Positions 15,635 through 23,324 of a DNA stretch of 28,344 nt are shown in pieces (the first letter of the stretch is position 1; every line of letters starts with the position of its first letter). A model generated the notes under the pieces. That model was not told the origin of the DNA and did no database searches. It was given only the letters and a program-made list of their open reading frames with translations. The DNA comes from JBHJGO01 sp050331715 (GTDB lineage Bacteria; Cyanobacteriota; Cyanobacteriia; Cyanobacteriales; Microcoleaceae), in the NCBI GenBank assembly GCA_050331715.1, contig JBHJGO010000111.1, positions 1 to 28,344 of the forward strand, read 5' to 3'. A program made the position numbers and the translations under genes.

Positions 15635-16267
15635 ATGGCTAGCTTCGATCATCCGCCCAGAATTCTATTTTTGTATGGCTCCCTACGCGAACGCTCCTAC
15701 AGTCGGCTTGTGGCAGAGGAAGCCGCTCGCATTATTGCAGAAATGGGCGCGGAAGTCCGTTTCTTCCATCCCTATGAATTGCCTGAGCGGGGCCAAGTGG
15801 AAGAGTCCCATTCCAAAGTGCAGGAACTGCGAGACTTGAGCCAATGGTCAGAGGGCCAGGTTTGGTCTTCTCCTGAAATGCGCGGCAATATTACGGGAGT
15901 GCTGAAAAACCAGATCGATTGGATTCCCCTGAGTCTGGGGTCAGTGCGGCCAACTCAGGGAAAAACCCTGGCCCTGATGCAGGTCAGCGGCGGTTCCCAA
16001 TCGTTTAATGCGCTCAATACCATGCGAATATTGGGGCGGTGGATGCGAATGTTTACCATTCCAAATCAGTCCTCCGTCGCCAAAGCCTATCAGGAGTTCC
16101 ATGAAGATGGAACCATGAAGGATTCTCCCTATCGCGATCGCGTGATCGATGTGATGGAGGAGTTGTACAAGTTCACGCTGCTGCTGCGGGACAAGGTGGA
16201 TTATCTAACTGATCGCCATAGCGAGCGCAAGGCGGCGACACAAGAGAAACAAGCGACATCAAAGTGA
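15635..16267 (+). CDS. arsH: ArsH, NADPH-dependent FMN reductase / organoarsenical oxidase
   Basis: A 210-residue flavodoxin-like protein matching ArsH along its length. The FMN phosphate-binding loop is YGSLRERSYSR (residues 14-24), and a central block IDWIPLSLGSVRPTQGKTLA leads to MQVSGGSQSFNALNTMR and MRMFTIPNQSSVAKA, which are hallmarks of ArsH. ArsH oxidises trivalent methylated arsenicals to less toxic pentavalent forms, and the Synechocystis protein also has FMN-dependent quinone reductase activity. The C-terminal 15 residues are Lys/Ala/Gln-rich and probably disordered. It starts 14 bases after the aquaporin gene and lies 45 bases before the phosphatase, so cotranscription is likely. 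Confidence 0.95.
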   Translation: MASFDHPPRILFLYGSLRERSYSRLVAEEAARIIAEMGAEVRFFHPYELPERGQVEESHSKVQELRDLSQWSEGQVWSSPEMRGNITGVLKNQIDWIPLSLGSVRPTQGKTLALMQVSGGSQSFNALNTMRILGRWMRMFTIPNQSSVAKAYQEFHEDGTMKDSPYRDRVIDVMEELYKFTLLLRDKVDYLTDRHSERKAATQEKQATSK

Positions 16268-16312
16268 ATTCAGTTACAACCAGCTACCACAAGCAACTAG
16301 CAGGAAAACGTT

Positions 16313-16768
16313 ATGGAACAGCAAACTGCACAACCGATTACTGAGAACCTATGGTGGGTGATTCCAGATCAGTTGGCTGGCGTTCGTAAGCCTACTGCTG
16401 AGGAGATTTCCGAACTGAGAGGGATCGGGATTGGGGCTATTGTTTCAGTCATGGATGATCCGTCTAATCTGGATCTGTATGAGCAGGCAAACCTACCCCA
16501 TCTTTGGGTTCCAATTAAGGGCGGTACGGCTCCGAGCTTGGAACAGACACAACAGCTTCACGACTTTATCAACCAACAGCATCAGTTGGGTCATGCGGTT
16601 GCGGTTCACTGCAGTACGGGTCGCCGCCGCACTGGAACGGTAATTGCAGCGGTTCTGATTTGTTCAGGTGAATCCTACGAGACCGCAGTGGACAAGGTGT
16701 CAACGGCCAATCCATTGGTTGAACTGCGGGAAGCACAAACAAACTTTTTACAGGAATTAGCAACATGA
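16313..16768 (+). CDS. Dual-specificity/tyrosine phosphatase in the arsenic cluster
   Basis: A 151-residue protein-tyrosine or dual-specificity phosphatase. The catalytic loop is HCSTGRRRTG with C100 and R106. An upstream D-D-P at 48-50 and the PIKGGTAPS region (67-75) may supply the general acid, but I cannot assign it. Its stop overlaps the arsC start (ATGA, 16765-16768), so the two are almost certainly translated together. Its role beside an arsenate reductase is unclear. It could dephosphorylate a regulator, act on arsenylated or phosphorylated metabolites, or have been recruited as an auxiliary reductase, since Cys-x5-Arg loops bind arsenate. No Shine-Dalgarno of note precedes ATG 16313 beyond AGGAAAACG. 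Confidence 0.87.
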   Translation: MEQQTAQPITENLWWVIPDQLAGVRKPTAEEISELRGIGIGAIVSVMDDPSNLDLYEQANLPHLWVPIKGGTAPSLEQTQQLHDFINQQHQLGHAVAVHCSTGRRRTGTVIAAVLICSGESYETAVDKVSTANPLVELREAQTNFLQELAT

Positions 16769-17172
16769 AACACATTATGTTTGTCTGCAAAAAAAACTCC
16801 TCCCGCTCCCAGATGGCGGAGGGATTTGCCAAAACTCTTAGTCAGGGGCAGGTTGCGGTTACCAGTTCAGGGCTGGAAGCCAGTCAGGTGAATCCCCACG
16901 CGATCAAAGCGATGGCAGATGTCGGGATTGACATTAGCAGCCAGACCTCGAATGCCTTGAGTGAGTTTAAGCCGGAGGATTACGACGCGGTAATTTCTCT
17001 CTGTGGATGCGGGGTAAACCTGCCTCCAGAATGGTCAACACGGGAAATTTTTGAAGACTGGCAATTGGACGATCCCGCTGAACAGCCAGAAATCTTTCCT
17101 CGGGTACGGGGCGAAGTGAAGGAGCGAGTTGAAAAATTACTAACGAAGATGACTGCTGAGAGTAAATTCTGA
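16765..17172 (+). CDS. arsC: Arsenate reductase, LMW-phosphatase fold, glutaredoxin-dependent class
   Basis: A 135-residue arsenate reductase built on the low-molecular-weight phosphatase fold. The loop C8-KKNSS-R14-S binds arsenate. C80 and C82 (SLCGCG) complete the triad defined in Synechocystis ArsC, in which Cys8, Cys80 and Cys82 are essential and electrons come from glutathione/glutaredoxin. The protein has exactly these three cysteines: positions 13 and 35, which carry dispensable cysteines in the Synechocystis enzyme as I recall it, are Ser here. Further family blocks are LPPEWSTREIFEDWQLDDP and the C-terminal VRGEVKERVEKL. It overlaps the phosphatase gene by 4 bases and closes the cluster; pgm starts 66 bases later. 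Confidence 0.93.
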   Translation: MKHIMFVCKKNSSRSQMAEGFAKTLSQGQVAVTSSGLEASQVNPHAIKAMADVGIDISSQTSNALSEFKPEDYDAVISLCGCGVNLPPEWSTREIFEDWQLDDPAEQPEIFPRVRGEVKERVEKLLTKMTAESKF

Positions 17173-17238
17173 AGCTTTTGCGGTAAGTTAAAGCATTCCC
17201 GATAGAATAGGTGCAAAACTTCTATTCTCTGGCTCAGT

Positions 17239-18873
17239 ATGGATATTCGCACGGTTGCAACTCAACCCTTTTCAGATCAAAAGCCTGGGACATCAGGGCT
17301 GCGTAAGGCTGTTCAGGTTTTCCAGCAAACGCACTATCTAGAGAACTTCATTGAGTCAATTTTCGATACCCAAGCAGGCTTCGAGGGCAAAACCCTTGTC
17401 CTAGGGGGGGATGGGCGTTATTACAACCGTCCTGCTATTCAGACCATTCTGAAGATCGCGGCAGCGAATGGCATTGGTCGCGTTCTAGTTGGATGCAAAG
17501 GTATCCTCTCCACCCCTGCCGCATCCTGTCTAATTCGGGAAAACCAAGCTCGTGGGGGGATCATCCTATCCGCCAGTCATAACCCTGGTGGGCCAGATGG
17601 AGACTTCGGCGTTAAGTTCAATGCTGAGAACGGCGGCCCTGCTGCCGCTGATGTGACTGAGGCCATTTTCGAGCGTAGTAAGGTAATCGACACCTACAAA
17701 ATCCTTGAGGCAGCAGACGTCAATATTGAAGACCCCGGTAGCTTCAAGCTGGGAACCATGGATGTGGAGGTGATTGACTCCATCCAGCCCTACATGAAGC
17801 TAATGGAATCTCTATTTGATTTCGACCAGATTAAGCAACTCCTGACCTCTGGCAACTTCCGGATGTGCATGGATCCCCTACATGCGGTGACTGGCCCCTA
17901 TTCTACAGCGATCTTCGAGCAACGCCTGGGTGCACCGGATGGAACTGTTCAAAACGGCGTGCCTCTAGAAGATTTCGGTGGGGGTCACCCCGATCCCAAC
18001 CTGGTCTATGCCAAGAGTTTGGTGGACGTTCTCTTCGGTGAAAATGCCCCTGACTTCGGGGCGGCATCCGATGGAGACGGCGATCGCAATATGATTCTGG
18101 GCCGCAATTTTTTCGTTAACCCTAGCGATAGTTTGGCAGTTCTGACCGCCAATGCTCACCTGGTTCCCGGTTATAAATCTGGTCTGGCAGGTGTTGCCCG
18201 TTCCATGCCAACGGCTCAGGCAGTCGATCGAGTTGCCGAGAAGCTGGGTATTCAGTGCTACGAAACTCCAACAGGTTGGAAGTTCTTCGGGAATTTGCTG
18301 GATGCAGATAAGATAACTCTCTGTGGAGAGGAAAGCTTTGGAACCGGATCAAACCATGTTCGGGAAAAAGATGGCCTCTGGGCGGTTCTGTTCTGGCTAA
18401 ATGTCATTGCTGCTCGCGGCGAATCTGTGGAGCAAATTACCAAGAGCCACTGGCAAACCTATGGCCGCAACTACTACTCTCGCCATGACTACGAGGCCGT
18501 TGAGAGCGACAAGGCCAATCAGCTCATGGATGGATTGCGTGCAGCCCAAGATGAATTGAAGGGCAAGCAGTTCGGTCGATATCAGGTGGAGTACAGTGAT
18601 GACTTCAGCTACACCGATCCAGTCGATGGTAGCGTCGCCGATAAACAGGGCATTCGAATTGGCTTCACCGATGGTTCTCGAATTGTCTTCCGGTTGTCTG
18701 GAACTGGAACCAAGGGAGCAACGTTGCGCTTGTATCTGGAAAGCTATGAGCCAGATGCAACAAAACAGGATCAAGATCCGCAAGCAGCTTTGGGAGAACT
18801 AATCCAGATTGCTGACGAAGTTGCCAAGATTAAGACCCTAACAGGCCGAGACAAGCCAACAGTTATCACCTAG
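17239..18873 (+). CDS. pgm: Phosphoglucomutase, alpha-D-glucose specific
   Basis: A 544-residue cytosolic enzyme that interconverts glucose-1-phosphate and glucose-6-phosphate, feeding glycogen synthesis and sugar-nucleotide pathways. Conserved parts: the N-terminal substrate loop KPGTSGLRK (15-23), the phosphoserine loop SASHNPGG (phosphorylated Ser113), the metal loop DGDGDRN (278-284), the sugar-binding CGEESFGTGS, and the phosphate-binding RLSGTGTKGAT in the last domain. Length is typical of the eukaryote-like PGM that many cyanobacteria carry. A TAGAAT at 17203-17208 may be a -10 box. The gene begins 66 bases after arsC and is probably independent of it. Confidence 0.95.
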   Translation: MDIRTVATQPFSDQKPGTSGLRKAVQVFQQTHYLENFIESIFDTQAGFEGKTLVLGGDGRYYNRPAIQTILKIAAANGIGRVLVGCKGILSTPAASCLIRENQARGGIILSASHNPGGPDGDFGVKFNAENGGPAAADVTEAIFERSKVIDTYKILEAADVNIEDPGSFKLGTMDVEVIDSIQPYMKLMESLFDFDQIKQLLTSGNFRMCMDPLHAVTGPYSTAIFEQRLGAPDGTVQNGVPLEDFGGGHPDPNLVYAKSLVDVLFGENAPDFGAASDGDGDRNMILGRNFFVNPSDSLAVLTANAHLVPGYKSGLAGVARSMPTAQAVDRVAEKLGIQCYETPTGWKFFGNLLDADKITLCGEESFGTGSNHVREKDGLWAVLFWLNVIAARGESVEQITKSHWQTYGRNYYSRHDYEAVESDKANQLMDGLRAAQDELKGKQFGRYQVEYSDDFSYTDPVDGSVADKQGIRIGFTDGSRIVFRLSGTGTKGATLRLYLESYEPDATKQDQDPQAALGELIQIADEVAKIKTLTGRDKPTVIT

Positions 18874-18921
18874 GGTTTTAAAATTGCCTGAACTACAGCG
18901 TTTCTGACGCCGTTGGAGCAC

Positions 18922-18953
18922 GAGAGGTGGCGCGTACCACGCTACCACCTCTC
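18922..18953. other. Strong hairpin between pgm and the esterase
   Basis: GAGAGGTGG (18922-18930) pairs perfectly with CCACCTCTC (18945-18953), and an inner GCG (18932-18934) pairs with CGC (18940-18942). No T-tract follows. It lies 49 bases after the pgm stop and 37 bases before the esterase start. It may be a Rho-independent-like 3' end or an mRNA stabiliser. Confidence 0.55.
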
Positions 18954-18990
18954 ATATCTATATCTCACGCGACTGAAAATCGCTATAACT

Positions 18991-19611
18991 ATGGAATTCA
19001 ACCCAATTACCATCCTGCCATCGGGGGGCAAAGCTCCGAAGGGTTTATTGGTGCTATTGCATGGCTGGGGAGCGAATGCGATGAATCTAGCCGGCCTAGC
19101 TTCCTGTCTGGAATTGCCGGACGATTATCAGTTTGTTTTTCCCAATGCTCCCTTTCCCCACTTTCAAGTACCAGAGGGACGGGCCTGGTATGCCCTAGAA
19201 ACTGAGCAGTTCTTGGGTTTGCAGGACAGTCGTCAAGCATTGCAAGAATGGCTCAAAACGCTGGCGGACGGCACCGGATTCCCACCCAGTCAAACCATTT
19301 TAGGCGGTTTTTCTCAGGGTGGTGCAATGACCCTAGATGTAGGCCGATCAATGGGATTTGCCGGACTAATGTCCTTGAGCGGCTATCTTCATTTTGATCC
19401 TGGATTGAATGAGGAGAGCAAGGTCACCTCACCTGTTTTGATTGTTCACGGCAATCAGGATCGGGTAGTTCCCCTAACCGCTGGTTGGCAAGCTAGAGAC
19501 TACTTCCAAAAAAATCATGCCCAGGTTCAGTATCATGAGCTGGAAATGGGCCACGAGATCCCTCCCGACGTCTGGCGAATTATTCGGGAGTTTGTTCTAG
19601 AAACTCTGTGA
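18991..19611 (+). CDS. Alpha/beta hydrolase, phospholipase/carboxylesterase family
   Basis: A 206-residue serine hydrolase of the carboxylesterase/acyl-protein thioesterase type. The oxyanion motif is LLHGWGAN (23-30). The nucleophile S108 lies in GGFSQGGA. D157 (HGNQDRVVP) and H188 (MGHEIP) complete the triad. There is no signal peptide, so it is cytosolic; the substrate cannot be inferred. A longer frame from TTG 18913 would add 26 residues that read through the hairpin at 18922-18953 and look unlike the family, so ATG 18991 is chosen. Its 3' end overlaps the convergent small membrane protein gene by 15 bases. Confidence 0.9.
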   Translation: MEFNPITILPSGGKAPKGLLVLLHGWGANAMNLAGLASCLELPDDYQFVFPNAPFPHFQVPEGRAWYALETEQFLGLQDSRQALQEWLKTLADGTGFPPSQTILGGFSQGGAMTLDVGRSMGFAGLMSLSGYLHFDPGLNEESKVTSPVLIVHGNQDRVVPLTAGWQARDYFQKNHAQVQYHELEMGHEIPPDVWRIIREFVLETL

Positions 19612-19824
19612 GTTCTTTTGTAGGCGGCCACCAAACTGAGATGCCATCAAAGCTGCAACCAGTACCAGTAGAACTAACCAGGGTGCAGAAACCAGGCTCA
19701 GCAGAAAGCAGAGCATTGCAACACCACAGGACATCACTTGAAAGACTTCATCTGGAATAACGACGGTGAGGCCCGCTGCCAATCCAGAGATCAGTAGATA
19801 AATTAAAGAAGCTGACAACATCAC
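19597..19824 (-). CDS. Small two-helix membrane protein, unknown function
   Basis: A 75-residue, very hydrophobic protein. Residues 4-22 and about 30-62 are membrane-spanning (the second stretch may be two short helices around a Pro), with a short basic tail GGRLQKNSQSF. I recognise no family. A good Shine-Dalgarno (AGGAG, complement of 19833-19837) lies 8 bases before the GTG start and 11 before the immediately following ATG (19821), which argues for a real gene rather than a chance frame. Its 3' end overlaps the esterase gene by 15 bases on the opposite strand. Confidence 0.6.
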   Translation of the reverse strand: MMLSASLIYLLISGLAAGLTVVIPDEVFQVMSCGVAMLCFLLSLVSAPWLVLLVLVAALMASQFGGRLQKNSQSF

Positions 19825-20058
19825 AACTATTGCTCCTGTGAACAGAGGAATAAAAGTTGCGCGTTCCTTCAGGCTAAACCCTACTTCCGTCTTCCTGAAT
19901 TGGGGAGATGAACGATTACCAACTTAGACCTGCACATCATAGCACTATCATTCGACAAAGCGGAAGGGGGTTTGAGACCATGTTGTCAATGGTTGCGGAC
20001 AAAATTTAAAGAACTGGGTTTTTTGATTGGTTATTAGCTATTAGTGGCGTTCATGGGT

Positions 20059-21753
20059 TTAGAGTTGATTGATGACTCTGGCGATGGGCATGCGCCATCC
20101 AGTGCCGAAGGCGCGATCGCTGATTTTCAGACCAGGCGGGGCTTGGCGACGTTTGAATTCGGCTCGAAGGACGAGTTTCAGGATTTTGTTTACGGTTTCT
20201 GTGTCATGTCCGCTAGCGATGATCGTAGGAATTGATTCATGTTGCTCAATCAGGCGATGCAGAAAGTCATCCAGAATTTCATAGGGGGGTAGGGAATCCT
20301 GGTCTACCTGTCCAGGTTTCAATTCTGCACTAGCGGGCTTAACCAGAATGTTGTGGGGAATCACCTCTCGGTCTCGGTTGAGCCAGCGACAGATCGAGTA
20401 GATTCTGGTTTTGGGCACGTCAGCAATCACTGCCAGACCGCCATTCATGTCTCCGTAGAGGGTACAGTAGCCAACGGCCATCTCGGATTTATTTCCAGTT
20501 GAGAGTAGTAGATGACCAAATTTATTTGAAATGGCCATCAATAATGTGCCACGAATCCGGGATTGGACATTTTCCTCGGCAACTCCAAATTCTGTTTCCG
20601 CGAACAGGGGTTCTAGTGTTTGGTCAAATCCCTTCATCACCTCTTCAATGGCCAGGGTTTGAGATTGAATTCCCAGATTTTGAACCAGTTCTAGAGCATC
20701 TTTTACAGAATGGTCAGAACTGTAGGGAGAAGGCATCAAGATTCCGAGAACGTTCTCTGCTCCCACGGCAGCCGCTGCAATCGCCGCAACGAAGGCAGAA
20801 TCAACCCCGCCACTCAGTCCTAAAATCACGCGGAAAAATCCACATTTCCTGACATAATCCTGAACGCCCAAAACCAGCGCTTGCCAGATCTCTGCATTGG
20901 AGTTATTCGGCATCGGGGCCAAGGGAGTTAGATCATCTGCTGCCATCAGATCCCGCTGAGCCAGATCAAATTCAACCACGGCAAAGTCTGTTGAGAAGGC
21001 TTCCAGGGCAGCGATAGTCTCACCCGAACGGTTGAATGCCAAACTGCAACCGTCAAAAATTAAGTCATCGTTACCTCCCACCTGATTGGCGTAGAGAATT
21101 GGGAGCTGATAGTGTTTAGCGCTATGGCTCAGCATTTGTTTTCTCAGACTCCATTTCTCAATCTGATAGGGCGAGGCCGATAGATTGACCACAAACTCCA
21201 CCTGCTGATCGGCCAGATCCTGCAGGGGATCGCAGGCATAGTTTCGCCGTCCCCAAAATTTTGCATCGTTCCATAGATCCTCGCAGATGGTGACCCCGAT
21301 CTTGCAACGTCCACCGGATGCTAAGGTTAGCTCGAAACAACTGCTGGTCTGACCCGGTTCAAAGTAGCGTTCTTCATCAAACACATCATAGGTCGGTAAC
21401 AAACGCTTTTGAAAGAACTGTTGTATCTGGCCCTGGTGGATCAGCACTGCACTGTTAAACAAAGATTGTCCCCCTCGCTGCGGGGCCGCTGGATTGGGTT
21501 GAGGTGTGCCAATCAGAACAGCCAGGTCTGGAGGCAGTTGCTGGGCCAGAGTCTCTAACTGGGCCATCGCTGCCTGAACAAAGCTAGGGTGGGTCAGCAG
21601 ATCTCTGGGTGGATAGCCCACCAATACCAATTCAGTTGTGAGCAATAGTTGACAATTCTGCTCAATGGCTTGCTGCGCCTCCTGTTGAATCAGCTCTGAA
21701 TTGCCCACGAGGTCGCCGATAGTTGGGTTCAGTTGGGCGATCGCAATTCTCAT
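20059..21753 (-). CDS. nadE: Glutamine-dependent NAD+ synthetase
   Basis: A 564-residue two-domain enzyme performing the last step of NAD synthesis, amidation of nicotinic acid adenine dinucleotide with ammonia from glutamine. The N-terminal nitrilase-type glutaminase domain has the triad E41 (TTELVL), K117 (FQKRLLP) and C157 (TICEDLW). The C-terminal synthetase has the PP-loop SGGVDS (314-319), the STGNKSEMAVGYCTLYGD block and the C-terminal RRQAPPGLKIS. ATG 21753 begins directly at the first beta strand. It lies on the same strand as the M16 peptidase with 132 bases between them. Confidence 0.96.
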   Translation of the reverse strand: MRIAIAQLNPTIGDLVGNSELIQQEAQQAIEQNCQLLLTTELVLVGYPPRDLLTHPSFVQAAMAQLETLAQQLPPDLAVLIGTPQPNPAAPQRGGQSLFNSAVLIHQGQIQQFFQKRLLPTYDVFDEERYFEPGQTSSCFELTLASGGRCKIGVTICEDLWNDAKFWGRRNYACDPLQDLADQQVEFVVNLSASPYQIEKWSLRKQMLSHSAKHYQLPILYANQVGGNDDLIFDGCSLAFNRSGETIAALEAFSTDFAVVEFDLAQRDLMAADDLTPLAPMPNNSNAEIWQALVLGVQDYVRKCGFFRVILGLSGGVDSAFVAAIAAAAVGAENVLGILMPSPYSSDHSVKDALELVQNLGIQSQTLAIEEVMKGFDQTLEPLFAETEFGVAEENVQSRIRGTLLMAISNKFGHLLLSTGNKSEMAVGYCTLYGDMNGGLAVIADVPKTRIYSICRWLNRDREVIPHNILVKPASAELKPGQVDQDSLPPYEILDDFLHRLIEQHESIPTIIASGHDTETVNKILKLVLRAEFKRRQAPPGLKISDRAFGTGWRMPIARVINQL

Positions 21754-21885
21754 AGTTCATCAAGACCCAGATGTAATGTTTTGAAATGGTGAAATTCACT
21801 ATAAAGATTCTAGCAGGGGTTTTTCAATGGGTGTGAGGAGGTGTTGAAGTTGTTGGAGGTTCAGTGATGAGGGTGATAAAACCAC

Positions 21886-23139
21886 TCAACCGGGCTCAAC
21901 CACAACGACAGCATAGTCATCCAATTTCAAATATTGCTGGGCGATTCGCTGTAGATCTTGGGGTTGGAGGGTTTTGATTTTTTCAGGATAGTGCAGGGCC
22001 ATTTCAGGTTGAGCCACGGTGAAGTAATAGCCGTACAACCCTGCTAACTGAGCTGGAGTTTCAGTTGAAAAGGCATAATCATTGCATAGGAGCCGCTGAG
22101 CGCGGGATAGTTCTGTTGCAGAGATCGGCTGGGTTTGTAATCGTTCAATTTCCTGGCAGATCAAAGCTTCGACGGTTTCAATTTGCTTTCCTTCCAGATG
22201 GGCATTGACCGTTAAAAAGCTAGAGGTTTGCTGAAGGGAAAAATGGCTGGAGATGTCATGGACAAGCTGCAATTCTTCCCGTAGACACTGAACCAGGCGG
22301 GCCGTTCGTCCCTCGGACAACACGACCGCCAATAAATCCAGCCCGTAGGCATCTTGAATCTGATCAATACCGGGGCCAGCCCAGGCTAGAGTCAGGCGAG
22401 GAGATTCGATTTGGGGTAAAGATAGATAGCGTCGCCGAATTTTTTGGGGGAGAGGCTCGATCACCTGGGGCTGATCAGGACAGGTTTCTGGTGTAGGAAA
22501 TGCTCCAAAGGTTGCCTGAGCCAGATCGGTGGCTTGAGATTTTTCAATTCCTCCAACAATCACAACGGCCATGTTCTGAGGTTGGTAATGGCAGCGATGG
22601 AAGCAGCGCATTTCTGAGGGGTGTCGCTGATGTAACTGTTCCGGTGTTCCGAGAATTGAGCGGCTGTAGGGGTGTTGACCGTAGAGCGTTTCGATTAAGA
22701 CCTGGAATTCGATCCAGTTCGGATCGTCCTCTGCTTGGCGAATTTCTTCCAGTACCACCTGTCGTTCCTGCTGAAATTCACCTGCTGCAATCTCAGCATT
22801 CAGTAATAATTCTCCCAGAACAGGCAACGCAGTCTCGAAATGTTGATTCGCAGTGGTGAGATAAAAATGGGCATAGTCGTGGCTGGTAGCCGCATTACTC
22901 ACACCGCCTTGCCCCTCAACGATTTGGTCAAACATCCCCGGCGGCAATTGCTGGGTACCCTTAAAAATCATGTGCTCCAGAAAATGAGCCATTCCTAACC
23001 AGGACTCTGGCTCCGAGGTTGCACCTGCTCTCACCCAAACATCGGCAACAACCACAGGTGTTGCAGCAATTTCCTGGTGAATTATGGTCAAGCCATTCTC
23101 TAGACGAGTGACGTTCTTAGCAGCGCTAAAATCAAGCAA
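21886..23139 (-). CDS. M16 family zinc metallopeptidase
   Basis: A 417-residue peptidase related to mitochondrial processing peptidase and PqqL. The inverted zinc motif H52-F-L-E55-H56 is intact, and the distal glutamate lies in VLEEIRQ (131-132), so this is the active type of subunit rather than the catalytically dead partner. The second M16 domain contains HRCHYQPQNMAVVIVGGI and a C-terminal region (about 220-410). There is no signal peptide. Many cyanobacteria encode an active and an inactive M16 subunit in tandem, but no second copy is visible here. The start is uncertain: TTG 23139 is the most upstream choice, its AGG is too close to serve as a normal ribosome site, and no ATG lies between it and the conserved core. 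Confidence 0.9.
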   Translation of the reverse strand: MLDFSAAKNVTRLENGLTIIHQEIAATPVVVADVWVRAGATSEPESWLGMAHFLEHMIFKGTQQLPPGMFDQIVEGQGGVSNAATSHDYAHFYLTTANQHFETALPVLGELLLNAEIAAGEFQQERQVVLEEIRQAEDDPNWIEFQVLIETLYGQHPYSRSILGTPEQLHQRHPSEMRCFHRCHYQPQNMAVVIVGGIEKSQATDLAQATFGAFPTPETCPDQPQVIEPLPQKIRRRYLSLPQIESPRLTLAWAGPGIDQIQDAYGLDLLAVVLSEGRTARLVQCLREELQLVHDISSHFSLQQTSSFLTVNAHLEGKQIETVEALICQEIERLQTQPISATELSRAQRLLCNDYAFSTETPAQLAGLYGYYFTVAQPEMALHYPEKIKTLQPQDLQRIAQQYLKLDDYAVVVVEPG

Positions 23140-23232
23140 TCCTAGGACAGGTAGACGATAGGTTTACTATAGCTTAATCTCCTCTTAATCAGAAGAGATA
23201 TCTAAGGCTAAATCTGAGCAGGTAAATTGCAG

Positions 23233-23273
23233 AAAAAAAATAGGGGGCAGTGAGCGATTAGCACTCACTGCCC
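23233..23273 (-). terminator. Strong intrinsic terminator of the SdrD-like gene
   Basis: On the minus strand GGGCAGTGAG (23273-23264) pairs with CTCACTGCCC (23254-23245) to give a 10-bp stem with a 9-base loop. CCTA and then eight T residues (23240-23233) follow. It lies about 50 bases after the stop codon and separates this gene from the M16 peptidase. Confidence 0.88.
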
Positions 23274-23289
23274 TCTCTATTAATCTGAT

Positions 23290-23308
23290 GCGCTGCTTAT
23301 TTCAGCGC
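23290..23308. other. Second hairpin downstream of the SdrD-like gene
   Basis: GCGCTG (23290-23295) pairs with CAGCGC (23303-23308) around a 7-base loop, between the stop codon and the main terminator. It may protect the 3' end of the transcript. Confidence 0.5.
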
Positions 23309-23324
23309 CTGGCAACTCGTAGTC

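Noticed and set aside
18913..18990. TTG extension of the esterase
   Set aside because: It translates through a strong hairpin and gives residues without family resemblance. ATG 18991 gives the normal N-terminus.
20044..20235. A 63-residue plus-strand frame over the 3' end of nadE
   Set aside because: Entirely antisense to conserved NadE sequence, with no ribosome site; a shadow frame.
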